Assembly (NCBI GenBank): GCA_904501715.1
Contig: CAJGCD010000031.1
Span: 1 to 19,353 of the forward strand
Source: an uncultured Clostridia bacterium
Lineage (GTDB): Bacteria; Bacillota; Clostridia; Oscillospirales; CAG-272
Length of the DNA: 19,353 bases
Reading direction: 5' to 3'
Shown here: piece by piece, positions 7,389-14,427 of the stretch
Numbering within the stretch: the first letter of the stretch is position 1
Layout: every line of letters starts with the position of its first letter
Notes under the pieces: model-generated
The model's database searches: none
What the model was told of the DNA's origin: nothing
What the model saw: the letters and a program-made list of their open reading frames with translations, nothing else
Translations under genes and position numbers: made by a program

Positions 7389-7417
7389 ATTATAACACTC
7401 TTTTCTGATTTTGTAAA
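7389..7417 (-). promoter_or_regulatory. Promoter of the WYL regulator gene
   Basis: TTTACA (7412-7417), a 17-base spacer and a perfect TATAAT (7389-7394) on the minus strand. The expected start of transcription, near 7382, leaves a leader of about 37 bases before the ATG at 7345. Confidence 0.8.
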
Positions 7418-7566
7418 TAGTGAGTTGTCGCTTTTTAGCATCAACTTTATATCAAGGTGTCAGTTTCTTGCAACTTTTAGTACAGCTCAACTACTCTAAA
7501 ATTGTTATTCACAAGAACAAATCAGTTTCTTCATTTTCCCATTCTATAAGATCAATCAAATACGGC

Positions 7567-7582
7567 AAATATACGTATATTT
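7567..7582. promoter_or_regulatory. 16-base perfect palindrome in intergenic DNA
   Basis: AAATATACGTATATTT is a perfect inverted repeat without a spacer, lying about 150 bases upstream of the WYL regulator promoter. The rest of 7445-7686 shows no credible gene. It could be a protein-binding site, but AT-rich palindromes arise by chance. Confidence 0.3.
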
Positions 7583-7686
7583 TACACTTCTTGAAGATAT
7601 TTGAGTACACGAGAACTTCACATTTGCCACCCCCAAATTGGTATCTTCAGAGATCCCATAATGGTAACTTATGTAATATAAAAATT

Positions 7687-7719
7687 AACGATGAGGAATC
7701 AATTGGCTTCCTCATCGTT
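7687..7719 (-). terminator. Terminator after the MFS transporter gene
   Basis: A perfect 12-base-pair stem, AACGATGAGGAA with TTCCTCATCGTT, around a 9-base loop. On the minus strand it is followed by AATTTTTAT, fitting the end of the Crp-UPF0316-MFS operon. The plus strand also has a T-rich tail, so it could work in both directions. Confidence 0.8.
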
Positions 7720-7740
7720 TTCTTTGCTTAGCTATTAAAT

Positions 7741-9000
7741 TTAGCTTGATTGCTTATTTATATAATCTTTTTTAAAATAACGTATTGCGCAAAGCAAAAT
7801 AACCGTTCCTATTATGGGAAATATAGCCGTTACCAGCATTCCCGCCTTCATACCTATCTGCTCTGCCGACATTCCTAAGCTCATACCAAGCTCGGCGGCA
7901 AAGGGCGTAGCCGATACCCTGTCAACCACTATTCCCATAAGCTGAGGGGCAACAGACGCTCCAAGGTCACCTCCCGCCGCCATAAGCGCAAAGGCGGCTA
8001 CGCCTGCATTTGGTATTTTCTCTTCCATCATTATCAAAGCTCCGGGCCAAAGCATAGACACACACAATCCCGTAAGTATACAAGCTATAAAAGGCAACAC
8101 TGTACCCGTAGATATCCCCGCAGCAACGTAACACACCGCCGCGCCTATCATTCCGCAAAGCAATACCCTCACGACATTTTTACCGAAGCGCGCATAAGAT
8201 ATCCTTGCTGTTCCAAGCAATATAGCAAACATTGCCACTCCAAGAATATCGCCTACTGCCTTATCTATGTGCAATGCTGTCTCCATATATCCCGATATCC
8301 AGTTGCTCATAACGTTTTCCGCGCAGCTTCCAAAGAAGATACATCCCACGCACAGAGCCAGTCCGAGGGTTCTCCTTCTTGTTCCTCCCAAGTCCGACCT
8401 CTCTTTCTGATTTGTATCCATAGGAGGCATTGGCGATACCATAAACAAAGCCGCGGATATAAGAGGAAGTGTGGCAAGGAACATAGTAAGATACATCCAA
8501 TTTTCGGTTCCAAAAAGCTTAAGAAAAGCAGTACTTATAAGAACTACCGTAAACACCCCGAAAGCGTAAAGCGAATGAAGCGTACTCATATCTCTCTGCG
8601 GTGTTTCAGAGGGTATGGCAGCTATAACGGGGCTAAGCAGCACCTCGGATAAACCTGCCGATACCGAAAAAATCACGGTTCCAAGCAGCAGTCCCGCATA
8701 TGCCATATGCGGAAACATCATAGGAAACAAAGCGTATATCAAAAGTCCGAGGGAGGTAAGAACAGGCATTATCCTGACGACCTTACGCACGTTGAAATGC
8801 TTTGAAAACAGTGTAAATATAAGGTCTACCCCAAGCTGTGTACAGAAATTTGTAAGCACTAACGTTCCAAGGAGAGTATAGGATATGCCGTATGTCTCCC
8901 TGAAGGTAACGAACAGCAGCGGAGGCAGACTGAATATTGATGACATGGTAAAATAAGCCGCATAGCAGGCAAGCTTAGTACGTTTATAATTAGGATTCAA
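7741..9000 (-). CDS. MFS transporter
   Basis: A 419-residue membrane protein with about 12 hydrophobic segments split by a charged central loop (about 193-211, ending GGTRRR), the usual major facilitator layout. LSEVLLSPVIAAIP (117-130) resembles the intermembrane motif of the FucP-like sugar porter branch. The substrate cannot be named. The start is TTG, with GGAGG 7 bases upstream. It follows the UPF0316 gene by 14 bases and is the last gene of the operon led by the Crp/Fnr regulator, followed by a strong terminator. It is separated from the RNA-repair locus by that terminator and shows no functional link to it. Confidence 0.88.
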   Translation of the reverse strand: MNPNYKRTKLACYAAYFTMSSIFSLPPLLFVTFRETYGISYTLLGTLVLTNFCTQLGVDLIFTLFSKHFNVRKVVRIMPVLTSLGLLIYALFPMMFPHMAYAGLLLGTVIFSVSAGLSEVLLSPVIAAIPSETPQRDMSTLHSLYAFGVFTVVLISTAFLKLFGTENWMYLTMFLATLPLISAALFMVSPMPPMDTNQKERSDLGGTRRRTLGLALCVGCIFFGSCAENVMSNWISGYMETALHIDKAVGDILGVAMFAILLGTARISYARFGKNVVRVLLCGMIGAAVCYVAAGISTGTVLPFIACILTGLCVSMLWPGALIMMEEKIPNAGVAAFALMAAGGDLGASVAPQLMGIVVDRVSATPFAAELGMSLGMSAEQIGMKAGMLVTAIFPIIGTVILLCAIRYFKKDYINKQSS

Positions 9001-9014
9001 GACAAGACCTCCCT

Positions 9015-9557
9015 TTACTTCATCATACCGTAGCCACCGGCATATTTGCTGACCTCGGACGCTACGACAAACACCTTGTTATCGCAAGTCCTGCGTATAT
9101 CCTTGAGGACCTTTGGTGTTTCCTTTCTCGGAAGGACCACGAATATCATATTCATCTTGTCGGTAGAACCGTGTCCTTCAAATACAGTATAACCTCTATT
9201 GTTAGCTCTCAGATACTCGGTTATCTTTTCCGTGCTCTCATCACTTGCAATAAGCTCAAGGTTAGACGTACCAAGAGCTATCTTGCTCTCTATGGTAGAT
9301 CCAAGGAACAGACCCGTGGCATATCCTACGCAATAGAAAAGCAACAGGAATATATTATCTCCCAAAGTTCCTATTATGGTGGATATAACGAGTCCCCAGA
9401 TGATACACTCCAAAAATCCCAGTCCCGCGGCCTTCATTCTCTGCCCCTTGACCATCATACAGGTCTTGAGTGACTGAATGGTAATTTCAATTATTTTTGC
9501 GGCGCATACGATAAAGCATACGACGATTGGGTGTAATGAATCCAAAAATGCTGACAT
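9015..9557 (-). CDS. UPF0316/DUF2179 membrane protein (YebE-like)
   Basis: A 180-residue protein with three hydrophobic segments (about 8-30, 43-63 and 68-88; DUF5698 part), followed by a soluble DUF2179 domain (about 97-175) containing the strand-rich region NRGYTVFEGHGSTDKMNMIFVVLPR. The family is widespread in Firmicutes. Its biochemical function is not established, though DUF2179 is often attached to membrane proteins as a possible ligand-binding domain. Start ATG has AAAAGGAG upstream. It lies 15 bases after the Crp/Fnr gene and 14 before the MFS gene, so it is co-transcribed with both. Confidence 0.88.
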   Translation of the reverse strand: MSAFLDSLHPIVVCFIVCAAKIIEITIQSLKTCMMVKGQRMKAAGLGFLECIIWGLVISTIIGTLGDNIFLLLFYCVGYATGLFLGSTIESKIALGTSNLELIASDESTEKITEYLRANNRGYTVFEGHGSTDKMNMIFVVLPRKETPKVLKDIRRTCDNKVFVVASEVSKYAGGYGMMK

Positions 9558-9572
9558 TTCTTTTTCTCCTTT

Positions 9573-10232
9573 TTAATACAGTTTAAAATGCTTTTTGTTG
9601 CTTTCAAGTATTCCCTCAGCTCTCAGCTTGCTTATCTCTGTCGAGAGTCCGCTTCTGTCTACCTCAAGATAATCGGCAAGCTCCTGACGGTCAAAGGGTA
9701 TCTCGAAGCTGTTGCTGTTCACCTTTTTTGCGTAAAGCGCCAGATATGCCATAAGCTTGTCGCGTGTAGACCTTTTTGATATGATATCTATCTTTTGATG
9801 AAAAACGATAGTTTTCATTGCAAGGTCCTTCATGAGGTTGAATATAAGCTGATGATGGAAGCCACATCCGTTGGCGCAGGTATGCAGAATATGCTTGCAA
9901 TCAATAAGCATTATCTCACTCGGCTCGTTAGCTATCACCGTTATGGGAACGTCATCTATCTCGGCACAGGCAAACGCCTCGGCAAAGACCTCGGAGCACC
10001 CTATATTGCCAAGTATACTTCGGTTTCCGTAATAATCGTTCTGTATTATCTGCACAGACCCCAAAAGCACTATTCCTATATATTTCGCCGAGCTCCCCTC
10101 TGACATTACGGTATAATGCTTATCGAAAAATTCCACTCTTGCCCCAAGACAGCCAAGCATACGGAGCATATCCTCCTCGTCTATGCGGTAAAACAGAGGA
10201 CATTTTTTGAGAATTTCCAAATATTTTTTCAA
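9573..10232 (-). CDS. Crp/Fnr family transcriptional regulator
   Basis: A 219-residue regulator. An N-terminal cyclic-nucleotide-binding-type beta barrel (about 10-120) contains the glycine-turn blocks SEGSSAKYIGIVLLGSV and GNIGCSEVFAEAFAC. A long dimerisation helix follows, then a C-terminal winged HTH with RQELADYLEVDRSGLSTEI (182-200), the recognition-helix pattern typical of clostridial members. Cysteines in DCKHILHTCANGCGFHHQ are characteristic of this subgroup and might bind an iron-sulfur cluster or sense redox; that is inference. The start is TTG at 10232 with GGAG 5 bases upstream. An ATG 10 codons earlier has no ribosome site and overlaps the palindrome at the promoter. First gene of a three-gene operon, divergent from the ferredoxin gene. 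Confidence 0.9.
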   Translation of the reverse strand: MKKYLEILKKCPLFYRIDEEDMLRMLGCLGARVEFFDKHYTVMSEGSSAKYIGIVLLGSVQIIQNDYYGNRSILGNIGCSEVFAEAFACAEIDDVPITVIANEPSEIMLIDCKHILHTCANGCGFHHQLIFNLMKDLAMKTIVFHQKIDIISKRSTRDKLMAYLALYAKKVNSNSFEIPFDRQELADYLEVDRSGLSTEISKLRAEGILESNKKHFKLY

Positions 10233-10245
10233 AATTTCTCCTTTT

Positions 10246-10261
10246 TGTTGAAAATTCAACA
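10246..10261. promoter_or_regulatory. Crp/Fnr-type palindrome between divergent promoters
   Basis: TGTTGAAAATTCAACA has perfect 7-base arms (TGTTGAA and TTCAACA) around two bases, with TTGA and TCAA cores as in Fnr-type sites but at shorter spacing. It lies at about +8 to +23 of the regulator transcript and is centred about 41.5 bases upstream of the expected plus-strand transcription start. Confidence 0.6.
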
Positions 10262-10288
10262 TACATTGTGATTAAATTATACTATAAT
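10260..10288 (+). promoter_or_regulatory. Candidate activator-dependent promoter of the ferredoxin-rubredoxin operon
   Basis: A perfect TATAAT at 10283-10288 has no good -35 at 17 bases (CATACA). Poor -35 with a palindrome just upstream is the layout of class II activator-dependent promoters. An overlapping TATACT at 10278-10283 is an alternative -10. Confidence 0.45.
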
Positions 10289-10304
10289 AATACCAGAAAG
10301 TCAA
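10276..10304 (-). promoter_or_regulatory. Promoter of the Crp/Fnr-UPF0316-MFS operon
   Basis: On the minus strand TTGACT (10299-10304), 17 bases, then a perfect TATAAT (10276-10281). It overlaps the divergent plus-strand promoter, so the two polymerase sites compete for the same DNA. Confidence 0.8.
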
Positions 10305-10338
10305 GGACTTCTAACAAAAAATCCGTAAGGAAGAGCTT

Positions 10339-11037
10339 ATGAAAAGAAAGATAATAAAAATAGACGAAGAAAAGTGCAACGGCTGCGGCGCTTGCGCGGC
10401 GGCTTGCCACGAGGGCGCCATAGAAATGATAAACGGTAAGGCACGGCTGACACGCGAGGATTACTGTGACGGTTTGGGCGACTGTCTGCCCGCCTGCCCT
10501 GTGGATGCCATATCCTTTGAGGAACGCGAGGCTCCCGCGTATAACGAGGAAGCCGTACGTCAGGCAATGATGCAAAAATTCGGCGTAAAGCTTCCCTGCG
10601 GCTGTCCCGGAACACAATCAAAGGCTATCAAGCGTGACACGCCCTCCCCAATATCAAAGCCCACAGCCGTCACCAGTCAGCTCTCACAGTGGCCCTGCCA
10701 GATTAAGCTGGTTCCCGTAAACGCTCCGTATTTTGACGGCGCAAATCTACTTATCGCCGCTGATTGTACGGCTTACGCATACGGAAATTTCCATAATGAA
10801 TTTATCCGTAATCACATCACCCTTATCGGTTGTCCAAAGCTGGACGAGGGCGACTATGCGGAAAAGCTGACCGCTATAATCAAAAACAACGACATTAAAA
10901 GTGTCAAGATAGTCCGTATGGAGGTACCTTGCTGCGGCGGTATTGAAAATGCTGTCAAGCGCGCGCTTCAGGCAAGCGGTAAATTTATTCCGTGGCAGGT
11001 GATAACCATTTCCACTGACGGCAGAATAATTGAATAA
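10339..11037 (+). CDS. 4Fe-4S ferredoxin-type protein with Cys-rich C-terminal domain
   Basis: A 232-residue protein. The N terminus carries a ferredoxin-like domain: CNGCGACAAACH gives C13, C16, C19 and C23, and a second group gives C43, C49 and C53 in DYCDGLGDCLPACP. The remaining residues (about 85-232) hold CGCPG, DCTAYAYGNFHNEF, GCPKLD and VPCCGG, a conserved domain of clostridial 4Fe-4S binding proteins whose extra cysteines could bind another cofactor. It is probably a cytoplasmic electron carrier or redox enzyme; the reaction is not known. Start ATG is preceded by AAGGAAGAG. It is followed 48 bases later by rubredoxin and is divergent from a Crp/Fnr regulator, suggesting redox control. 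Confidence 0.88.
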   Translation: MKRKIIKIDEEKCNGCGACAAACHEGAIEMINGKARLTREDYCDGLGDCLPACPVDAISFEEREAPAYNEEAVRQAMMQKFGVKLPCGCPGTQSKAIKRDTPSPISKPTAVTSQLSQWPCQIKLVPVNAPYFDGANLLIAADCTAYAYGNFHNEFIRNHITLIGCPKLDEGDYAEKLTAIIKNNDIKSVKIVRMEVPCCGGIENAVKRALQASGKFIPWQVITISTDGRIIE

Positions 11038-11085
11038 CCTGAAAAAACAAATATAATACTTAATTTAAAGAAAGAAGGTAAAACT

Positions 11086-11244
11086 ATGAAAAAATATGTA
11101 TGTGACATATGCGGATGGGAATATGACGAGGCAGCAGGTGCTCCCGAGCACGGAATAGCACCCGGAACCAAGCTTGAGGAGCTTCCCGAGGATTTTGAAT
11201 GTCCTCTTTGCGGCGTAGGAAAAGATAGCTTCAGCGAAGCTTAA
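11086..11244 (+). CDS. Rubredoxin
   Basis: A 52-residue protein, the normal size for rubredoxin. Its two CxxC-type knuckles, CDICG (6-10) and CPLCG (39-43), supply the four cysteines that bind one iron atom. Family landmarks YDEAAG, PGTKLEELPEDFECP and the C-terminal KDSF are all there. Rubredoxins carry single electrons in the cytoplasm, often to superoxide reductase, rubrerythrin or oxygen-scavenging flavodiiron proteins in anaerobes. AGAAGG lies 7 bases before the ATG. It follows the 4Fe-4S protein in the same transcript and ends 6 bases before the inverted-repeat element. A thiol peroxidase lies convergently beyond that element. Confidence 0.97.
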   Translation: MKKYVCDICGWEYDEAAGAPEHGIAPGTKLEELPEDFECPLCGVGKDSFSEA

Positions 11245-11250
11245 GCAAAA

Positions 11251-11479
11251 GGGCTGTGTCATTAAGATACAGAAGTCGTGAAATCGTTCTCGTCGGCGTA
11301 CAAAGGTACGTCAGAGAGCGTTTTCGCGGCTAAAAAACACACATAAAATGAAATTTGAAAGGTTTACCTTGAAAATTTCTACACAAAAACCGCTTTAACT
11401 ATCCTTTTTTGATAGCAAAGCGGCTTTTTTATCCTTTATTTGCTTGTGTGTTTTTGTTCTGCGCTAAATGAGACAGCCC
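11251..11479. mobile_element. Candidate MITE-like element with inverted ends
   Basis: GGGCTGTGTCATT at 11251-11263 and AATGAGACAGCCC at 11467-11479 are inverted copies with one mismatch in 13. A second inverted pair, AAAAACACACA and its complement, lies inside. A long imperfect hairpin (11278-11327) and a two-way terminator lie between. The element fills almost the whole convergent gap. GGGCTGTCTCA-like ends occur on IS1182-type transposons, which suggests a non-autonomous derivative. No clear target duplication is visible and no transposase gene is present. Confidence 0.5.
11385..11430. terminator. Bidirectional terminator between rubredoxin and bcp
   Basis: CCGCTTT (11390-11396) pairs with AAAGCGG (11417-11423), and CTATC (11399-11403) with GATAG (11411-11415), with a small internal bulge. 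On the plus strand CTTTTTTA follows; on the minus strand TTTTTG follows. It serves the convergent transcripts from both sides. Confidence 0.85.
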
Positions 11480-11489
11480 CTTATTTCTT

Positions 11490-11942
11490 TTAGATGCTCG
11501 CCAATATCTCCTCGGCATTGGTATCGGGCTTCACCTTGGGCATTATTCTTTCAATAATTCCCTTTTCGTCAATAATGAACGTGGTACGAACCACACCCAT
11601 AGACGTCTTCCCGCAAAGCTTCTTTTCCTGCCACACATCATATGCTTTTATAGCTTCAAGCTCGGGGTCGGAAAGCAGCACGAAGGGCAGTCCGTATTTC
11701 TCGGCAAATTTGACGTGGGATGCCACGCTGTCCTTGCTTATACCGATCACCTCTACGTTTTTATTCTGAAACTCCTTATAGCTCCCCGCGAAAGCACAGG
11801 CTTGACGTGTGCATCCGGGGGTATTATCCTTGGGATAAAAGTAGAGTACCACCTTTTTGCCCAAAAAATCGGACAGTGATACACTTTTTCCTTCCTTGTC
11901 AAGCAATTTGAAATCGGGCGCCTTCATTCCTACATCGAGCAT
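11490..11942 (-). CDS. bcp: Thiol peroxidase Bcp/PrxQ (peroxiredoxin)
   Basis: A 150-residue peroxiredoxin of the Bcp/PrxQ group at the family's normal length. The active-site segment YPKDNTPGCTRQAC carries the peroxidatic Cys44 in the PxxxTPGC pattern and the resolving Cys49 five residues later. APDF near the N terminus and the later RTTFIID strand are family features. It reduces hydrogen peroxide and organic hydroperoxides using thioredoxin. GGAGGG lies 7 bases before the ATG. It follows the nitroreductase gene by 18 bases, so it is probably the last gene of a small redox operon, closed by the bidirectional terminator. Confidence 0.95.
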   Translation of the reverse strand: MLDVGMKAPDFKLLDKEGKSVSLSDFLGKKVVLYFYPKDNTPGCTRQACAFAGSYKEFQNKNVEVIGISKDSVASHVKFAEKYGLPFVLLSDPELEAIKAYDVWQEKKLCGKTSMGVVRTTFIIDEKGIIERIMPKVKPDTNAEEILASI

Positions 11943-11960
11943 ATTTTACCCTCCGTTATA

Positions 11961-12491
11961 TCAACAAATTATTTTTACAAGGTCATCTATATCCTTGCGC
12001 TTCTTGACTCTGAGCTTTTCGGCGGGATCGGCATATCCAAGAGTTATAACGAGCCTTACCGTGCCGTCAATTCCGCATATTCGACGAAGCTCCTCGTCAT
12101 TAAGCCAGCCGAGTATACAGGTTCCGAGCCCCTGAGCCGCTGCCTCAGCGGTGATATACGCGGTCAAGATACCTATATCTATGGAACGGTAGTCATTTTT
12201 CTTGACACGAGCACCAAATGCCGCAGTCTTTACATAGGGCTTCTCGGAAATCACAAGCAGAACGGGGGCTTGGTCGGCAAATTTATTCATTCCCATTCCC
12301 TGTACCGCCTTTGCCGCCTGCTTTGCCGCATCGCCCGTGCATACGGTTATATGGTAGGGCTGTCCGTTGCAGGCAGAGGGAGAGAGCCTTGCGCTCTCAA
12401 GTATGGCATCTATCTTTTCTCGCTCGACCTCTTTTGCGCTGTCGTAGCTTCGGCAGGACTGTCTGTTTTCCGCTATTTCCTTAAAATTCAT
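11961..12491 (-). CDS. Nitroreductase family flavoprotein
   Basis: A 176-residue protein of the FMN-binding nitroreductase fold. NRQSCRSYD (9-17) and ARLSPSACNGQPYHI (34-48) match the conserved N-terminal flavin-binding blocks. AEAAAQGLGTCILGWLND (about 115-132) matches the central helix and loop, and LVITLGYAD the final strand. Such enzymes use NAD(P)H to reduce nitro compounds, quinones or flavins, but their natural substrate is rarely known and is not evident here. Start ATG has GGAGAAAAG upstream. The 11-base gap from the TIGR04076-type gene and 18-base gap to bcp indicate one transcript. Confidence 0.93.
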   Translation of the reverse strand: MNFKEIAENRQSCRSYDSAKEVEREKIDAILESARLSPSACNGQPYHITVCTGDAAKQAAKAVQGMGMNKFADQAPVLLVISEKPYVKTAAFGARVKKNDYRSIDIGILTAYITAEAAAQGLGTCILGWLNDEELRRICGIDGTVRLVITLGYADPAEKLRVKKRKDIDDLVKIIC

Positions 12492-12502
12492 ATCTTTTCT
12501 CC

Positions 12503-12805
12503 TTATTCAACAGTTTCAAGCAAAAAGCTCACGGGGCGAAATCCATCATTGCAGGATATCATTGCCGAATATTTGTTTTTCATCCAGCCGTCGTAGAAGT
12601 TTCCTCCACCCTCGGCAAGTGACCTGACGAAATATTCCATACTCTCCCACGCGCTGTCGCACATACCCTCAGGGCGCTGGGCGTTCCTTGATACAAATAC
12701 GCTTCCTAAGACCATATCACAGGTATGCTCTATGGGATTTTCATATTTTTCAATCAAATCATCATATTTAGCTATTCTCATAACTGTTATTCTGACGTCC
12801 TTCAT
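12503..12805 (-). CDS. TIGR04076 family small protein
   Basis: A 100-residue protein beginning MKDVRITVMRIAKYDDLIEK, with PEGMCDSAWESM near the middle and CNDGFRPVSFLLE at the C terminus. These three blocks match the TIGR04076 family, in which a cysteine near the DGxRPV motif is conserved. The function of that family is not established. GAGAGGG precedes the ATG. It is 55 bases after the YfcC-type gene with no terminator visible between, and 11 bases before the nitroreductase gene, so co-transcription with the redox genes is likely. Confidence 0.8.
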   Translation of the reverse strand: MKDVRITVMRIAKYDDLIEKYENPIEHTCDMVLGSVFVSRNAQRPEGMCDSAWESMEYFVRSLAEGGGNFYDGWMKNKYSAMISCNDGFRPVSFLLETVE

Positions 12806-12860
12806 AAAGCTGCCCTCTCAGTGATTTTTATTTATCAATCTCCACATCTCTCTCCTTGCC

Positions 12861-14264
12861 TTAATATCCTATAACCAATCCAAACCAAAGCAAAAGACTT
12901 GTAAGGCACAATATGACCGCCTGAAGCTTCCACGTCCATTTGAACCACTTGCCGTAGCTTACGTTAGCAAGCCCAAGACTTATAAGCAGAACAGGGTTGG
13001 TGGGATACAGAATGTTTGAAAATCCATCGCCGAAAGCAAAAGCAAGCACAGAAAGCTGGGAGGATATTCCAAATACCTGTGCCAATGGCAGAATAACCGG
13101 GATAAGCAAAAATGCCTTTGCCGAGCCAGAGCTGATAAAGAAATTCATCACCAACACTATAAAATATATGAACAGTATCATTGCTCCTTTTGGAAGCTTC
13201 TCTGCCATCTCTACCGCATAATATAAGAGCGTATCAAGTATCTTCCCCTCAGTAAGCGTGTATTTTATAGAGCTTGCCATAAGTATCATAAGCACTGCAG
13301 GAAGTATACTGACTATTCCGTTAAAGAAGTGTTTTCCAAGGGTAACGCTATTCATACCTGACACCATTACAGCAGCCACGCCCGCAACCAAAAACGTGAG
13401 AGCAACTATTACCATAGTATAGTCCTGCAAAACGGTAACGAAAACAGAGCAAAGCACCATAGCTATTCCAATTCCGAGAACAAGTACGAACAGCATCAAT
13501 GATATGTCCATATTTTTATCGGCTACAAACTCTCTTCCGATATCTGTCGTCTCAATGGGCTTCTCTACTCTTTTAGCATGCCATCTCACAAACAGCAGCA
13601 ACATAACATATATAAGTGCGAAGGATATCAGACGAAACCAAATGCCAGAAAACATAGGCAATCCTGCAAGCTCCTGTGCCACACCAACCGTAAACGGATT
13701 GCACACCCCCGAGGAGAATCCGCAGCCTATGGCGAGCAGGCTCATTCCAAGTCCCGTAAGCTCATCCCATCCCAAGGCAACCGCGAGTCCTACCACTATG
13801 GGTACCAGCGGCACACATTCCTCAAAAGAGCCTATAAACGCGCCCATACACATAAAGAACAAGATAACTATGGCAAGAAGTCTATATCTCACGCCACCGA
13901 ATTTGGAGACTCTCTTGTCAAGCATATATTTCATCATCCCGCTCTTATCAAGGGCGTTAAATACTCCGCCCACCAGCAAAAGAAATATTATAACAGCTAT
14001 GATAGTTCCGCTTCCCTCTGCCCCCAACACCAGCACGGGTGAAAGTATCCATTTCCAAAACGGAAGCCCCCCCTCGGTATACTTAAAGCTGTCAGTAACT
14101 ATTATTGACTGTCCGTTTCCGTCATCAACCCTTGCGTATTCTCCCGCGGGTACAAAGAAAGTAACCGCATATGTAAGACACATTAGGACGAATATTATGA
14201 CCAACGCAACAATAAAGGATCTGGCACTTATTCCCAGTCCCTTTTTTTCCTTTTTATTTTCCAT
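12861..14264 (-). CDS. YfcC family integral membrane transporter (DcuC superfamily)
   Basis: A 467-residue membrane protein with about 12 hydrophobic segments. The N-terminal block TYAVTFFVPAGEYARV, the GGVFNALDKSGMM segment, GAFIGSFEECVPLVPIVVGLA, CGFSSGVCNPFTVGVAQELA, and the C-terminal ISSGSAKAFLLIPVILPLA and DGFSNILYPTNPVLLISLGLA all fit YfcC/DcuC-type carriers. Relatives have been suggested to move amino acids, peptides or C4-dicarboxylates; this substrate is unknown. It has its own promoter 37-65 bases upstream and an AAGGAC ribosome site. The small redox genes follow downstream. Confidence 0.9.
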   Translation of the reverse strand: MENKKEKKGLGISARSFIVALVIIFVLMCLTYAVTFFVPAGEYARVDDGNGQSIIVTDSFKYTEGGLPFWKWILSPVLVLGAEGSGTIIAVIIFLLLVGGVFNALDKSGMMKYMLDKRVSKFGGVRYRLLAIVILFFMCMGAFIGSFEECVPLVPIVVGLAVALGWDELTGLGMSLLAIGCGFSSGVCNPFTVGVAQELAGLPMFSGIWFRLISFALIYVMLLLFVRWHAKRVEKPIETTDIGREFVADKNMDISLMLFVLVLGIGIAMVLCSVFVTVLQDYTMVIVALTFLVAGVAAVMVSGMNSVTLGKHFFNGIVSILPAVLMILMASSIKYTLTEGKILDTLLYYAVEMAEKLPKGAMILFIYFIVLVMNFFISSGSAKAFLLIPVILPLAQVFGISSQLSVLAFAFGDGFSNILYPTNPVLLISLGLANVSYGKWFKWTWKLQAVILCLTSLLLWFGLVIGY

Positions 14265-14300
14265 TTTTCCAAGTCCTTCATCTAAACTAACGTCTTATAG

Positions 14301-14329
14301 ATTATATCACAAATATATATTTTTTTCAA
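14301..14329 (-). promoter_or_regulatory. Promoter of the YfcC-type transporter gene
   Basis: On the minus strand TTGAAA (14324-14329), 17 bases, and a perfect TATAAT (14301-14306). Confidence 0.75.
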
Positions 14330-14398
14330 CATTATAAAGTAAAATCCTTATATTTCATACTATATGTCAGTTCTAAACCAAATACGACCTTTATTGCC

Positions 14399-14427
14399 TT
14401 GACAATAAAAGCATATTATGCTATAAT
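14399..14427 (+). promoter_or_regulatory. Promoter of mntP
   Basis: TTGACA (14399-14404), a 17-base spacer and TATAAT (14422-14427): a full consensus sigma-A promoter. The leader is only about 26 bases. Inverted 7-base repeats CAGTTCT (14368-14374) and AGAACTG (14437-14443) flank the promoter and might bind a regulator. Confidence 0.88.

Noticed and set aside
7346..7444. A longer N terminus for the WYL regulator
   Set aside because: The extension contains the TTTACA/TATAAT promoter and would add a sequence unlike HTH-WYL regulators.
13504..14337. A 277-codon plus-strand open frame
   Set aside because: It is antisense to the YfcC-type transporter, has low-complexity composition expected from the complement of a membrane protein, and no ribosome binding site.
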